Origin: Dyadobacter subterraneus
GTDB lineage: Bacteria; Bacteroidota; Bacteroidia; Cytophagales; Spirosomataceae
Length of the DNA: 64,000 nt
Direction of reading: 5' to 3'
Assembly (NCBI RefSeq): GCF_015221875.1
Contig: NZ_JACYGY010000001.1
Span: forward strand, 620,001-684,000
The translations under genes and the position numbers were made by a program. The first letter of the stretch is position 1; each line of letters starts with the position of its first letter. The notes under the pieces are model-generated. The model ran no database searches and was not told where the DNA came from. It saw only the letters and a program-made list of their open reading frames with translations. Shown piece by piece: positions 1 through 7,973 of this stretch.

Positions 1-160
1 GAACCACTTCGTAATGAACGGTCAGCAATAATTGCTGACGCGCTCCAAAGCGTACTTTGCGAATACCTGATTCCCATGCGATCGTGAGGATGTCTATGAG
101 ATATCCCGGTGAAACGATGCCTCCGGGGAGGTTGATTTTTATGGTGAAATAATCGCGCAT
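1..160 (-). CDS. Probable rubredoxin/redox protein of the nitrate cluster (3' end outside window)
   Basis: An open frame reads leftward from an ATG at 160 to the window edge without a stop, giving 53 residues that begin MRDYFTIKINLPGGIVSPGY and continue with a segment ending in FGARQQLLL. The 'GGIVSPG...VRFGxRQQ' pattern resembles the N-terminal half-domain of nitrite/sulfite-reductase-like proteins that, in Cytophagales and Flavobacteriia, are often fused to a C-terminal rubredoxin and sit beside assimilatory nitrate reductase. It would then supply electrons to nitrate or nitrite reduction. The gene lies on the same strand as the nitrate reductase, 211 bp downstream of it, separated by a long inverted repeat. 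Only the N-terminus is visible, so the rubredoxin part is an inference from family memory. Confidence 0.5.
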   Translation of the reverse strand, partial: MRDYFTIKINLPGGIVSPGYLIDILTIAWESGIRKVRFGARQQLLLTVHYEVV

Positions 161-210
161 GGTTGTTTTGATGATTTATTATTTTAATGTCCGACTCGGG
201 ATTTTCGGTG

Positions 211-320
211 CGATAGGGCGTTGCCCCATCCTAAGATATCCCGCCCTTTCAGGGTTAGGGATTTCGACCATCATAGCCCTGAAAGGGCGTCATATCTTAG
301 CGGTGGGCATCGCCCATCGG
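211..320. repeat. Imperfect 44-bp inverted repeat (dispersed intergenic repeat family)
   Basis: Left arm 211-254 and right arm 277-320 are reverse complements with a few mismatches and a 22-bp spacer. Both contain the core AGGGCG...ATATCTTAG and a small GGGC..GCCC palindrome. A single arm of the same family occurs at 10497-10540 between nirB and nirD. The paired arms would form a long stem in RNA downstream of the nitrate reductase gene. Confidence 0.8.
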
Positions 321-371
321 ATTTGGGTGTTCGCAACATTTGGATTTAGGTGTTTGCGTCATCGAATCATT

Positions 372-3300
372 TTATAAAACCGTCACCATTTCCATCCTCT
401 CGAAAATCGCGCGAACTTCTGGCAGGCATGATCCGCAGCCTGTCCCGGCACCTGTTTTCTGACAAAGCTTCTGAACATCATTACATCCTTCAAGAATCGC
501 TTTTTCCAGATTTCCCTGACCAACATTATTGCATGAACAAACCAGTTTTCCTTCCATCGGATCAGCATTTTGACTCGCCCTTAATAATTGCAGCCGTTTT
601 TCCGACAGTTCGGTACCTTTTGCAATCAGATCCCGGAATTCCAGAAATTCATTTTTATCACCAATTAAAATGGCACCAACCAGCCTGTCCTGATGAACGA
701 TGCATTTTTTGTAATATCTTTTCGCTTTGTCAATAAAGACAATCTCTTCATAAGTCGGGTCGTTTACGGGTGCTTCCGTCATTCCAATACTGCTCATGTG
801 CAGACCTTCCATTTTTAAAATATTCATGGAAACGCTACCTTGATAAGGCTGAGAAATATCGCCTGCTATGAAATGCGCCGCAACCTCCGCCTGTTGTTCA
901 GCAGCCAAAGTTATTCCCCACATTTGTCCGCGCCACTCGGCAATTTCTCCGGCGGTAAAGATGGATTCGTCCGAAGTTTGCATGTAGTCGTTGACCAAAA
1001 TTCCACGCTTATTTTCAATTCCTGCCTCGCGCGCCAGTTCAATGGTCGGAACTGTACCAATGGCGAGTACAACAACCTGACAATCTATTTTTCTACCCGA
1101 CTTCAATAATATTCCTTCAACTTTATCAGTCCCTTTATAGGTTGAAACTTCATCGTTAAAGAAAATTTCAATGCCCCGATCCATTAAATCCTGATAAAGT
1201 AATTCGCTCGCCAGTGGGTCCAGTTGTCTTTCCATTAATCGCCCGCTGCGTTGGATAACGGTTACCCGGACATTCATTTTGCGGAAAGATGCAGCCAGTT
1301 CCAGACCTAAAATTCCACCGCCTACAATTACCGCATGCGCGTCTTTTTGATTTACAAAAGGCAAAAGTCTATCCGCGTCCATTCTTGAACGCATGTTGAA
1401 AATACCGGGTAATTCCGGAACTCCTTTGGGTTTGAACGACCTGCTGCCCATGCCCAGAATCAGTTTATCATAGCTCTGCTCATTGCCTTTACTATCAGTC
1501 AAAATTTTATTTTTCCTGTCAATGTGAACAATGCTGATTCCTTTATGAACAATGATATTGGCGTCTGAGAATTGTTCTTCCCGCAGTTTTACAAGCTGCT
1601 CCCAGCTTTGCTCGCCGCTAATATAGTCGGGAAGAAGAACGCGGTTGTAAAACGGATAAATTTCTTTGGAAAAAACATGAATTTCGTCATCCTGATTGAG
1701 CGTCCGGTAAGTGTTGACAAAACCCAAACCAGCCGAACCCGCACCGATAATGATGATTTTTTCAACTGGTTTTTTATACAATGAAACCTCAACCGCCGAA
1801 AACTTAAAATCCGGTTCTTTCGACCGGGGATCAACCATCGAATTGGTAAGGTTGTTGGCTCTTCCTAAATTGCTGCCCAGGATTTTTCCCCAGTGCATTG
1901 GCAAAAAACATAATCCCTGACGCACATCTTCACTCAATTGCGCTTTCACACGAACTTCACCGCGCCTCCCTTTCACGACAACAAGTTTTCCTTCTGTTAT
2001 ATTTCTTGCTTCCGCATCCTTCGGATGAATTTGTAAAAAGGGTTGCGGTATATGCTGTTTCAGTTTTGTGACCCTGCCGGTTTTCGTCATCGTGTGCCAT
2101 TGGTCACGAATACGCCCGGTTGTCAGCACTAATGGGAAATTTTCGTCCGTTGGTTCGGATGTATTTTCATCCGCGATCGCGAAAATCTGCGCTCTTTTGT
2201 TAGGGGTGTAAAAGTTATGATCTGTAAAAAGTCGTTTCGTTCCAACTGCTGAGGATAGTATAATATCCGGCTCTTCGCTTGTTGCTATCGTCTCGTTATT
2301 TGTTAGTTTTTTTGCTGCCAAAGGCCACTGAACACTGCGTTTATTTTTCAGTAAATCATAACTAACTCCCGAAACATCAACATTTGTATTGGCAGTGATT
2401 TTGACATATTCGTCATACACCTCAGATGTATTTTTGTAATTAAAAGCATCTGTAAAACCCATTTTCTGAGCAAACTTCCAGATGATTTCTGAATCGGGTA
2501 AAGCCTCTCCAGGTGCTTCCAGTGCTTTTGGCAGGTAGGTAATCCGCCTTTCCGCATTGGTCATCGTTCCTTCTTTTTCCAGCCATGCAGCCGCTGGCAA
2601 AACTACATCTGCAAAATGAACCGTATCAGCCAGATTCGAAACATCCTGTACTACTACAAACCGCGAATTTTTCAGTGCTTTTTCCGCCATGTTGATATCC
2701 GGCATACTCACTAGTGGATTGGTATTTATAATCCAGATTGCTTTCAAACGATCATCGGCAAGCGCTTCAAACATTTCGGTAGCCGTAAATCCCGGTTTGT
2801 GTGCGATTTTTACGGGACTATCCCAAAATGTCTCCATCTCTTCCCGGTGTATAGCATTGGTCACATCGCGGTGTGCGGGAAGAATATTGGCAAGTCCGCC
2901 TGTTTCACGGCCGCCCATCGCATTGGGTTGTCCAGTTAGGGAAAACGGGCCGTTTCCAGGCGTTCCAATTTTTCCGGTTATCAAATGAAGATTAATCAGT
3001 GAAAGATTTTTATTTACACCAATAACCGATTGATTTAAACCCATTGTCCAGAGAGAAAGAAATCCTTTCGACCCGCCAATCCATTCTGCGGCCTGGTAAA
3101 TATCCTTTGCATCAATCCCGCAGATTTCGGCAGCTTCGTCAATTGTTCTTTCAAAAACTTTTTCCTGGAAAAGAGAAAATCCGTCCGTGTGTTTTTCTAT
3201 AAAATCCTGATTGATATAATTTTTTTCAATCAGTATGCGTCCGATTGCGTTGTTTAAAACAATATCCGTTCCGGGTACAATTCCTAAATACAGATCAGAC

Positions 3301-3941
3301 GACCGCGCCGTATCGGTTTTTCGTGGATCAACACAGATAATTTTGACCTGTGGATTTGCTGCTTTATGCGCTTCCATTCTGCGCCATAAAATCGGATGAC
3401 ACCAGGCTGGATTTGCGCCCGTTACGTAGAAAACATCAGCTTCTTCGATATCATCGTAACAAACCGGAACACAATCTTCGCCCAGCGAAAGTTTGTAGCC
3501 AACCACGGCAGAACTCATGCAAAGCCGGGAATTGGTATCGATATTATTGGAACCAATAAAACCCTTGATCAGCTTGTTGACCAGGTAATATTCTTCCGTC
3601 AAACATTGTCCGGAAACATAAAAAGCAACCGAATCCGGACCGAATTTTTTTATCAGTGTTTTAAAAACAGCAGCAGTTCTGTCCAGCGCTTCGTCCCAGG
3701 TAACACGTTGCAAAGGCATCGAACGGTTCAGCCGCATTTGCGGGTAAAGCAACCGGTCAGACTGATCCATCACTGTGTAATGCAAATTCATTCCTTTTGA
3801 ACAAAGCATACCTTTGCTGGAAGGGTGTTCCTTATCCCCTTCCAGACTTAACCGGCCGTTATTTTCCTTTGTTACAACCACGCCGCAACCCACGCCGCAA
3901 TAGCAACAAGTAGATTTATAGGTATCAGACGAAGTTTTCAT
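372..3941 (-). CDS. nasA: Assimilatory nitrate reductase fused to an FAD/NAD(P)H reductase and BFD-like [2Fe-2S] domain
   Basis: This 1189-residue protein reduces nitrate to nitrite in the cytoplasm. Residues about 8-60 carry the [4Fe-4S] ligands C12-x2-C15-x3-C19...C47 of the Mo-bisMGD family, followed by the molybdopterin oxidoreductase domain and a C-terminal molydopterin-dinucleotide-binding domain ending near residue 710. From about 725 a second enzyme begins: an FAD site GAGSAGLG near 732 and an NAD(P) site VGGGILGLELA near 870, as in the N-terminal half of NirB or NasB. The last 55 residues hold a BFD-like [2Fe-2S] motif, CSC ... CGSC. In many bacteria catalytic and electron-transfer parts are separate polypeptides, so this chain could take electrons directly from NAD(P)H. 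The next gene upstream is the nitrate transporter, 22 bp away. Confidence 0.92.
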   Translation of the reverse strand: MKTSSDTYKSTCCYCGVGCGVVVTKENNGRLSLEGDKEHPSSKGMLCSKGMNLHYTVMDQSDRLLYPQMRLNRSMPLQRVTWDEALDRTAAVFKTLIKKFGPDSVAFYVSGQCLTEEYYLVNKLIKGFIGSNNIDTNSRLCMSSAVVGYKLSLGEDCVPVCYDDIEEADVFYVTGANPAWCHPILWRRMEAHKAANPQVKIICVDPRKTDTARSSDLYLGIVPGTDIVLNNAIGRILIEKNYINQDFIEKHTDGFSLFQEKVFERTIDEAAEICGIDAKDIYQAAEWIGGSKGFLSLWTMGLNQSVIGVNKNLSLINLHLITGKIGTPGNGPFSLTGQPNAMGGRETGGLANILPAHRDVTNAIHREEMETFWDSPVKIAHKPGFTATEMFEALADDRLKAIWIINTNPLVSMPDINMAEKALKNSRFVVVQDVSNLADTVHFADVVLPAAAWLEKEGTMTNAERRITYLPKALEAPGEALPDSEIIWKFAQKMGFTDAFNYKNTSEVYDEYVKITANTNVDVSGVSYDLLKNKRSVQWPLAAKKLTNNETIATSEEPDIILSSAVGTKRLFTDHNFYTPNKRAQIFAIADENTSEPTDENFPLVLTTGRIRDQWHTMTKTGRVTKLKQHIPQPFLQIHPKDAEARNITEGKLVVVKGRRGEVRVKAQLSEDVRQGLCFLPMHWGKILGSNLGRANNLTNSMVDPRSKEPDFKFSAVEVSLYKKPVEKIIIIGAGSAGLGFVNTYRTLNQDDEIHVFSKEIYPFYNRVLLPDYISGEQSWEQLVKLREEQFSDANIIVHKGISIVHIDRKNKILTDSKGNEQSYDKLILGMGSRSFKPKGVPELPGIFNMRSRMDADRLLPFVNQKDAHAVIVGGGILGLELAASFRKMNVRVTVIQRSGRLMERQLDPLASELLYQDLMDRGIEIFFNDEVSTYKGTDKVEGILLKSGRKIDCQVVVLAIGTVPTIELAREAGIENKRGILVNDYMQTSDESIFTAGEIAEWRGQMWGITLAAEQQAEVAAHFIAGDISQPYQGSVSMNILKMEGLHMSSIGMTEAPVNDPTYEEIVFIDKAKRYYKKCIVHQDRLVGAILIGDKNEFLEFRDLIAKGTELSEKRLQLLRASQNADPMEGKLVCSCNNVGQGNLEKAILEGCNDVQKLCQKTGAGTGCGSCLPEVRAIFERMEMVTVL

Positions 3942-3963
3942 AGCAAAAGAAGTTATTTACTGA

Positions 3964-5277
3964 TTAAGAATTTGCAGTTTCAAGTGTAGCCTGTTCGGTA
4001 ATTGTGGAGCGCATTTTATCAAAATTTACCAGAGCGACAACCGCAGCGACGCAGGCTATCGCCACGCCTATGTAGACAAATGCCTGAGAATAAGATATGG
4101 AACTGGATTTGAAAAGAAAACCTGCCAGCACGGCCCCCACATTTCCGCCTGCACCTACAATTCCGCTCACGGAGCCAATTGCTTTTTGGTTGACAAAAGG
4201 TACAATCGCATAGGTTACGCCATTGGCCATTTTCAAAAACATCGCGAAACATAACATACTGGCTACGGCAATTGCCAATGTTGAGCTTTGAGCAAAAAGC
4301 GCGATACCAATTCCTTCCATCGCCAGCAAAAGTGCCAGCAAGCGGCCTTTTCCCAACATTCCATATTTCAATCCCACTTTATCGGCGACAATTCCACCCA
4401 AAGCACGGGCAAATAAATTCATGAAACCGAATGTTCCTGCAAGTATCCCCGCTACCGCCAGTGTTGTGTTAAAGTTTTCGAAAAAGTATAATGCGGCGAT
4501 GTTATCGAAAGTAATTTCAATACCGAAACACGCTCCGTAAGCAAGGAAAAGCGCCCAGGTACGAGGATCTTTCATAGCCATTGTCATCGTTCCTTTTACT
4601 TTAACAGCAGAATTTTGGCTGAATTCCGACAGTTCATCAAAATTTCCAGCGGGTGTATCCTTAGTGAAAAAATAATAGACAAAAGCGAAAATCAACAACG
4701 CCACGCCCGGTACAATCATAGCCAAACGCCATGCTGATTCAGGCAAATAACCTGCGCCGATGAAACCTGCGAAAATCAAAGGCATAACCATATTGGTAAC
4801 ACCGCCACCCAAATTTCCCCAGCCGCCAGCAACTGCGTTAGCCGTTCCTACGATTTTCTTATCAAACATTACTGAAGTGTGATATTGCGTAACCACAAAC
4901 GAAGCGCCGATTACGCCGATTGCCAATCTGAAAAGTAAAAATCCTTCATAGGAGTGGACTAAACCGACTGTCATGACCGGTATGGAGCAAATTCCTAGTA
5001 GTGCAGTATAAGTTTTTCTTGGTCCCCAGGAATCGCAAAGTTTTCCAACGGCGATCCGGGAGATAACAGTTGCTGCAACGGAAGCGATGATAATGTTTCC
5101 GATTTGTCCTTTTGTTAAACCTAAATCCGTTTTAATAACGGTCATCAGTGGAGCCAATCCGAACCAGCCGAAAAAGCAAAGAAAAAATGCCATCCAGGTT
5201 AAGTGGAAAGTCCGCATCTGAACGCCTTTTGCACTGAAAATATTTAATTTCTGTAACGGTTTATTCGACATTTCCAT
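3964..5277 (-). CDS. NarK/NasA-type MFS nitrate/nitrite transporter
   Basis: A 437-residue major facilitator with about 12 hydrophobic segments. The N-terminal half has the nitrate-porter signature region (FGWFGLAPLMTVIKTDLGLT, then GKLCDSWGPRKTY) and glycine-rich stretches such as AGGWGNLGGG and GAGGNVGAV that match the two nitrate-signature motifs of the NNP family. It would import nitrate, and possibly export nitrite, across the inner membrane for the adjacent fused nitrate reductase. Start MEMSNK; a second Met two codons later is possible. It is co-directional with nasA and is probably part of the same transcript, with the porin gene 66 bp upstream. Confidence 0.9.
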   Translation of the reverse strand: MEMSNKPLQKLNIFSAKGVQMRTFHLTWMAFFLCFFGWFGLAPLMTVIKTDLGLTKGQIGNIIIASVAATVISRIAVGKLCDSWGPRKTYTALLGICSIPVMTVGLVHSYEGFLLFRLAIGVIGASFVVTQYHTSVMFDKKIVGTANAVAGGWGNLGGGVTNMVMPLIFAGFIGAGYLPESAWRLAMIVPGVALLIFAFVYYFFTKDTPAGNFDELSEFSQNSAVKVKGTMTMAMKDPRTWALFLAYGACFGIEITFDNIAALYFFENFNTTLAVAGILAGTFGFMNLFARALGGIVADKVGLKYGMLGKGRLLALLLAMEGIGIALFAQSSTLAIAVASMLCFAMFLKMANGVTYAIVPFVNQKAIGSVSGIVGAGGNVGAVLAGFLFKSSSISYSQAFVYIGVAIACVAAVVALVNFDKMRSTITEQATLETANS

Positions 5278-5343
5278 AGTTCAATACGTTTTAAACTTTT
5301 GATAATAAGAGTGATGTAGAATTTGAAATCGATAGTATTGTGA

Positions 5344-6705
5344 TTATTTCAGAAAATCTGGTTTGATGCTGATCATCAGATAAGCCCAGTTGGCCATTTT
5401 TTGCGGATCAGTCACCGCTTTGGCCTGAGCAAGTGAATTGGTTGGTAAAAATGTGCAGTATCCTCCCTGAAAACTTATCGTTTTTGTTAAATTGAAAGTC
5501 GCGATAATGTCGAGTTCTTCTCCAAAATTGCTGCTCAGCTTTTCATCTTTCGCATTCCTAATCTGAGCCGCGCTTGAAAATTGATGCAGATCAGCCTGGA
5601 TGGAAAGTTTTGAAGATGCTCTGATTGTGCTGCTTAAAAACAAGTCGGACAATCCACCTTTTCCGAATCCATTCGCGGCATAGAAGTAATCCATTTGTCC
5701 CCAAAACTTATGCGGTGTTCCGTACAGTGGGTCGAAACTTCTGTTTTTCGAACTGCCAGAGCCGCTTCCTGATGTATAATCAAAACCCGGTCCGATCGAA
5801 ATAAATCTATTTACATCGTAAATTCCTTTGATCGAATACATATAAGCCGATAAGCTCTGTCCGTCTTTATCTTTTCCTTTTTGCAAATAAGCGCTCGCCG
5901 TCAGATTTACACTTTTTCCAAGTTTCGTCTGAATGAACGGACCTAATGTCACGCGGCTATTCACGCCTTTTTCAGAAGTTTTTGCTCCGGCTTGCGTTAA
6001 GCTATATTTTTGAAAATCGTCTTTTAAAATCAGAAACGAAACATTTCCCTGGCTCAGCTTTTTGCCGAAATATCCGAACTGCATCGACTTGTACATTGTC
6101 CCGATTCCATTCGTTCCAGCCGCATATCCGTTAGGAATTCCATTGTATAGTGTACCCGTTTTTAGCTCACTGTTCTGGTTATACGCAAAGCCAAGATGTG
6201 CAGTAAAACCTTTGTCGCTATACTTAATCAATGCCGCGTCGTGACGTCTTGCTTGCTGTAACCAATCCAGATTTCCCAATAATCGGCTGTCGTCATATAG
6301 TAATTCCTGGCGACCGATTTTTATGGAGAATTCCTTTCCAAGTTTCGTATAATTAGTGTCCAGTAAACTGATTTCTCCCCAGGCTTCGTGCAGCATAAAG
6401 CCATTTAAATTGGCATTTACAACGCGATTGTTTGTGGAAGCGTCTTGTCCCCAGACTCTTACGTCCTGGGCTGAAATGTAAAATTGTGTTCGATATCCTT
6501 TGTATCCAACATTTAAACGTGTGCGTTGTGAAGTGAAAAATGCTGGTTTACTTCCTTTGGAAAGGGGAGAACCCTGACCGTGAAGAAGCTCTGAGCGTGT
6601 TCGAAGCTGACCGGAAATACTTAATTGTGCCAAAGATTTGGATGGAACAATTAAAGACATAACCAGCACAACTCCTGCAATCAGGAGGTAGCGAATTGTT
6701 TTCAT
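5344..6705 (-). CDS. Outer-membrane porin, alginate-export (AlgE-like) family
   Basis: A predicted beta-barrel of 453 residues. I place the start at the ATG at 6705 because it begins a clean signal peptide (MKTIRYLLIAGVVLVMSLIV ... LAQ). An upstream in-frame Met would add 13 unneeded residues. The mature protein shows alternating aromatic and polar strands, many Gly/Tyr/Phe turns, and segments such as KIGRQELLYDDSRLLGN and FDPLYGTPHKFWGQMDY that are typical of the alginate_exp family. The position between the nitrate transporter and siroheme methyltransferase suggests a channel for nitrate or other anions. The alginate name reflects family only, and the substrate here is an inference from context. 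Confidence 0.8.
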   Translation of the reverse strand: MKTIRYLLIAGVVLVMSLIVPSKSLAQLSISGQLRTRSELLHGQGSPLSKGSKPAFFTSQRTRLNVGYKGYRTQFYISAQDVRVWGQDASTNNRVVNANLNGFMLHEAWGEISLLDTNYTKLGKEFSIKIGRQELLYDDSRLLGNLDWLQQARRHDAALIKYSDKGFTAHLGFAYNQNSELKTGTLYNGIPNGYAAGTNGIGTMYKSMQFGYFGKKLSQGNVSFLILKDDFQKYSLTQAGAKTSEKGVNSRVTLGPFIQTKLGKSVNLTASAYLQKGKDKDGQSLSAYMYSIKGIYDVNRFISIGPGFDYTSGSGSGSSKNRSFDPLYGTPHKFWGQMDYFYAANGFGKGGLSDLFLSSTIRASSKLSIQADLHQFSSAAQIRNAKDEKLSSNFGEELDIIATFNLTKTISFQGGYCTFLPTNSLAQAKAVTDPQKMANWAYLMISIKPDFLK

Positions 6706-6896
6706 TTGAATCGTTAATAAAATGAAAAAAGATACTGACGTCACGGTGTGACAGAATTCGATCTCAGAGGCAGCTCCGTGCGCTCCGGATATTCAGGAAT
6801 TTGCTTTACGTTCTTTTTTCCATTTTATTTGAAGCGTTTGTGTGAAACATAAACAATATCCCTTGGTTTGAATAGCCCTGTTGGGATAATACATGA

Positions 6897-6927
6897 GCCG
6901 ATTTTGGTGTCCCCACACCGGATCGGC
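6897..6927. other. Stem-loop between cobA and the porin gene
   Basis: GCCGAT pairs with ATCGGC around an inner GGTGT/ACACC stem. It lies 8 bp beyond the cobA stop. A T-rich run follows only on the plus strand, so it is not a clear terminator for cobA. It may stabilise the 3' end of the cobA segment or attenuate readthrough into the porin gene. Confidence 0.5.
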
Positions 6928-6934
6928 TTTTATT

Positions 6935-7693
6935 TTAAGAGGCCAGATTCGCGCTCTGCAAATATTCCATCGCATAGGATGGGTGCAATCCAACAACTTC
7001 TCCGAGCACAATGATTGCCGGTGTGCCCAGTTTATTTTCCTTCACTAATTGCGGCATTTCCCAAACCTGGCCGATCACACTTTTTTCGTCCGGGCGGGTT
7101 CCGTTCTGGATCACCGCCATCGGTAAATGTCCGCGGCCAAAATATTTATACAGGTCACAAATTTCATTTAACTTATTCATCCCCATCAAAACCACAATCG
7201 TAGCTTTCGACTGAGCGGCCAGGCGCATATCATCCGATAATTCCCCGTTTCTGGTTGTGCCTGTGATCACCCAGAAACTTTCACTCACACCACGACGGGT
7301 AACCGGAATTTCCAAAGATGCAGGAACGGCAATGCAGCTCGAAACGCCTGGAACTACTTCGCAGGCAATATCGAAATCGCGGGCGAATTCCATTTCCTCA
7401 TGACCGCGTCCGAAAACAAAAGAGTCGCCGCCTTTCAAACGGACAACGTGTCCGCGCTTACGGGCAAGTCTGACGATCAATCCATTTATTTCATCCTGAG
7501 AAAAAGAGGCGGCACCTGCTTTTTTTCCAACATATATTTTCAATGCGGATTCCGGTGCGAAGTCAAGAATTTCGGTGCTGACAAGCTCATCGTATAAAAC
7601 GGCATCTGCTGTTTTCAATGCTTTAATTCCTTTTAAAGTAATCAGCTCTCCGTTTCCCGGACCTGCTCCCACGAGTGTAAGTTTCGGCTCCAT
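6935..7693 (-). CDS. cobA: Uroporphyrinogen-III C-methyltransferase
   Basis: A 252-residue SAM-dependent methyltransferase that converts uroporphyrinogen III to precorrin-2, the first step to siroheme. It shows the family's N-terminal LVGAGPGNGELITLKG loop, the YVGKK segment, the glycine-rich VRLKGGDSFVFGRG motif, VPGVSS and PVTRRG. The length fits a single-domain CobA/SumT without the CysG dehydrogenase-ferrochelatase part. Siroheme is the cofactor of NirB, which is divergently transcribed from 7974, so the placement makes functional sense. The intergenic region between the two (7694-7973) contains -7-like boxes in both orientations and TAC-type dyads. Confidence 0.93.
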   Translation of the reverse strand: MEPKLTLVGAGPGNGELITLKGIKALKTADAVLYDELVSTEILDFAPESALKIYVGKKAGAASFSQDEINGLIVRLARKRGHVVRLKGGDSFVFGRGHEEMEFARDFDIACEVVPGVSSCIAVPASLEIPVTRRGVSESFWVITGTTRNGELSDDMRLAAQSKATIVVLMGMNKLNEICDLYKYFGRGHLPMAVIQNGTRPDEKSVIGQVWEMPQLVKENKLGTPAIIVLGEVVGLHPSYAMEYLQSANLAS

Positions 7694-7729
7694 CTTTATA
7701 TATATATGTTCTGGTGAATATTGGAAATG

Positions 7730-7743
7730 TACTATGTATAGTA
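7730..7743. promoter_or_regulatory. Perfect dyad TACTATGTATAGTA, candidate NarL-type operator
   Basis: The 6-2-6 inverted repeat TACTAT-GT-ATAGTA lies in the cobA-nirB intergenic region, 37 bp upstream of the cobA start. TAC...GTA dyads are typical of NarL-family sites, and a NarL-like regulator is encoded at the end of this cluster. A second, looser pair is at 7889-7913. The assignment is an inference. Confidence 0.4.
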
Positions 7744-7770
7744 AAATTTAACTATATCTGTTTGTTGGAT

Positions 7771-7778
7771 CAAAATTA
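7771..7778 (-). promoter_or_regulatory. Putative -7 element for cobA (TAATTTTG)
   Basis: On the minus strand this reads TAATTTTG, which matches the Bacteroidota TAnnTTTG box. No good TTTG is found 19-21 bp further upstream, so this is a weak call. It would give a leader of roughly 70 nt containing the 7730-7743 dyad. Confidence 0.3.
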
Positions 7779-7875
7779 GCATCAATATTTTATAAAACAA
7801 CACTTTTGCCAAAAAATAAGTATGAGTTTTAACTTAAATTAGAATTAAAAGTTAGGAATTGATGAAAACACGTTT

Positions 7876-7883
7876 TAATTTTG
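7876..7883 (+). promoter_or_regulatory. Putative -7 element for nirB (TAATTTTG)
   Basis: TAATTTTG matches the TAnnTTTG box about 90 bp before the nirB ATG. No clear -33 TTTG is present, which would be expected if the promoter needs an activator. The TACTAT/ATAGTA pair at 7889-7913 lies just downstream of it. Confidence 0.35.
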
Positions 7884-7888
7884 ACATG

Positions 7889-7913
7889 TACTATTAGATA
7901 ATGAAATATAGTA
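7889..7913. promoter_or_regulatory. Spaced TACTAT...ATAGTA inverted repeat near the nirB promoter
   Basis: TACTAT at 7889-7894 and ATAGTA at 7908-7913 form an inverted repeat with a 13-bp spacer. The half-sites are identical to those of the compact dyad at 7730-7743. It overlaps the expected nirB transcription start, so it could be a second site for the same regulator. The sequence here is AT-rich, so chance is possible. Confidence 0.3.
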
Positions 7914-7973
7914 ATTATTAAAATAATACAACAAAACAACAGGGTTATTCAAAATTAATAGTTACTTATAACT

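Noticed and set aside
159..377. 72-residue plus-strand ORF over the inverted repeat
   Set aside because: It is read through the 44-bp inverted repeat and has no recognisable protein features.
6793..7011. 72-residue minus-strand ORF near the end of cobA
   Set aside because: It overlaps cobA in another frame and includes the stem-loop; there is no coding signal.
7861..7900. FNR-type box before nirB
   Set aside because: TTGAT half-sites near here occur only as single or direct copies, not as TTGAT-N4-ATCAA.
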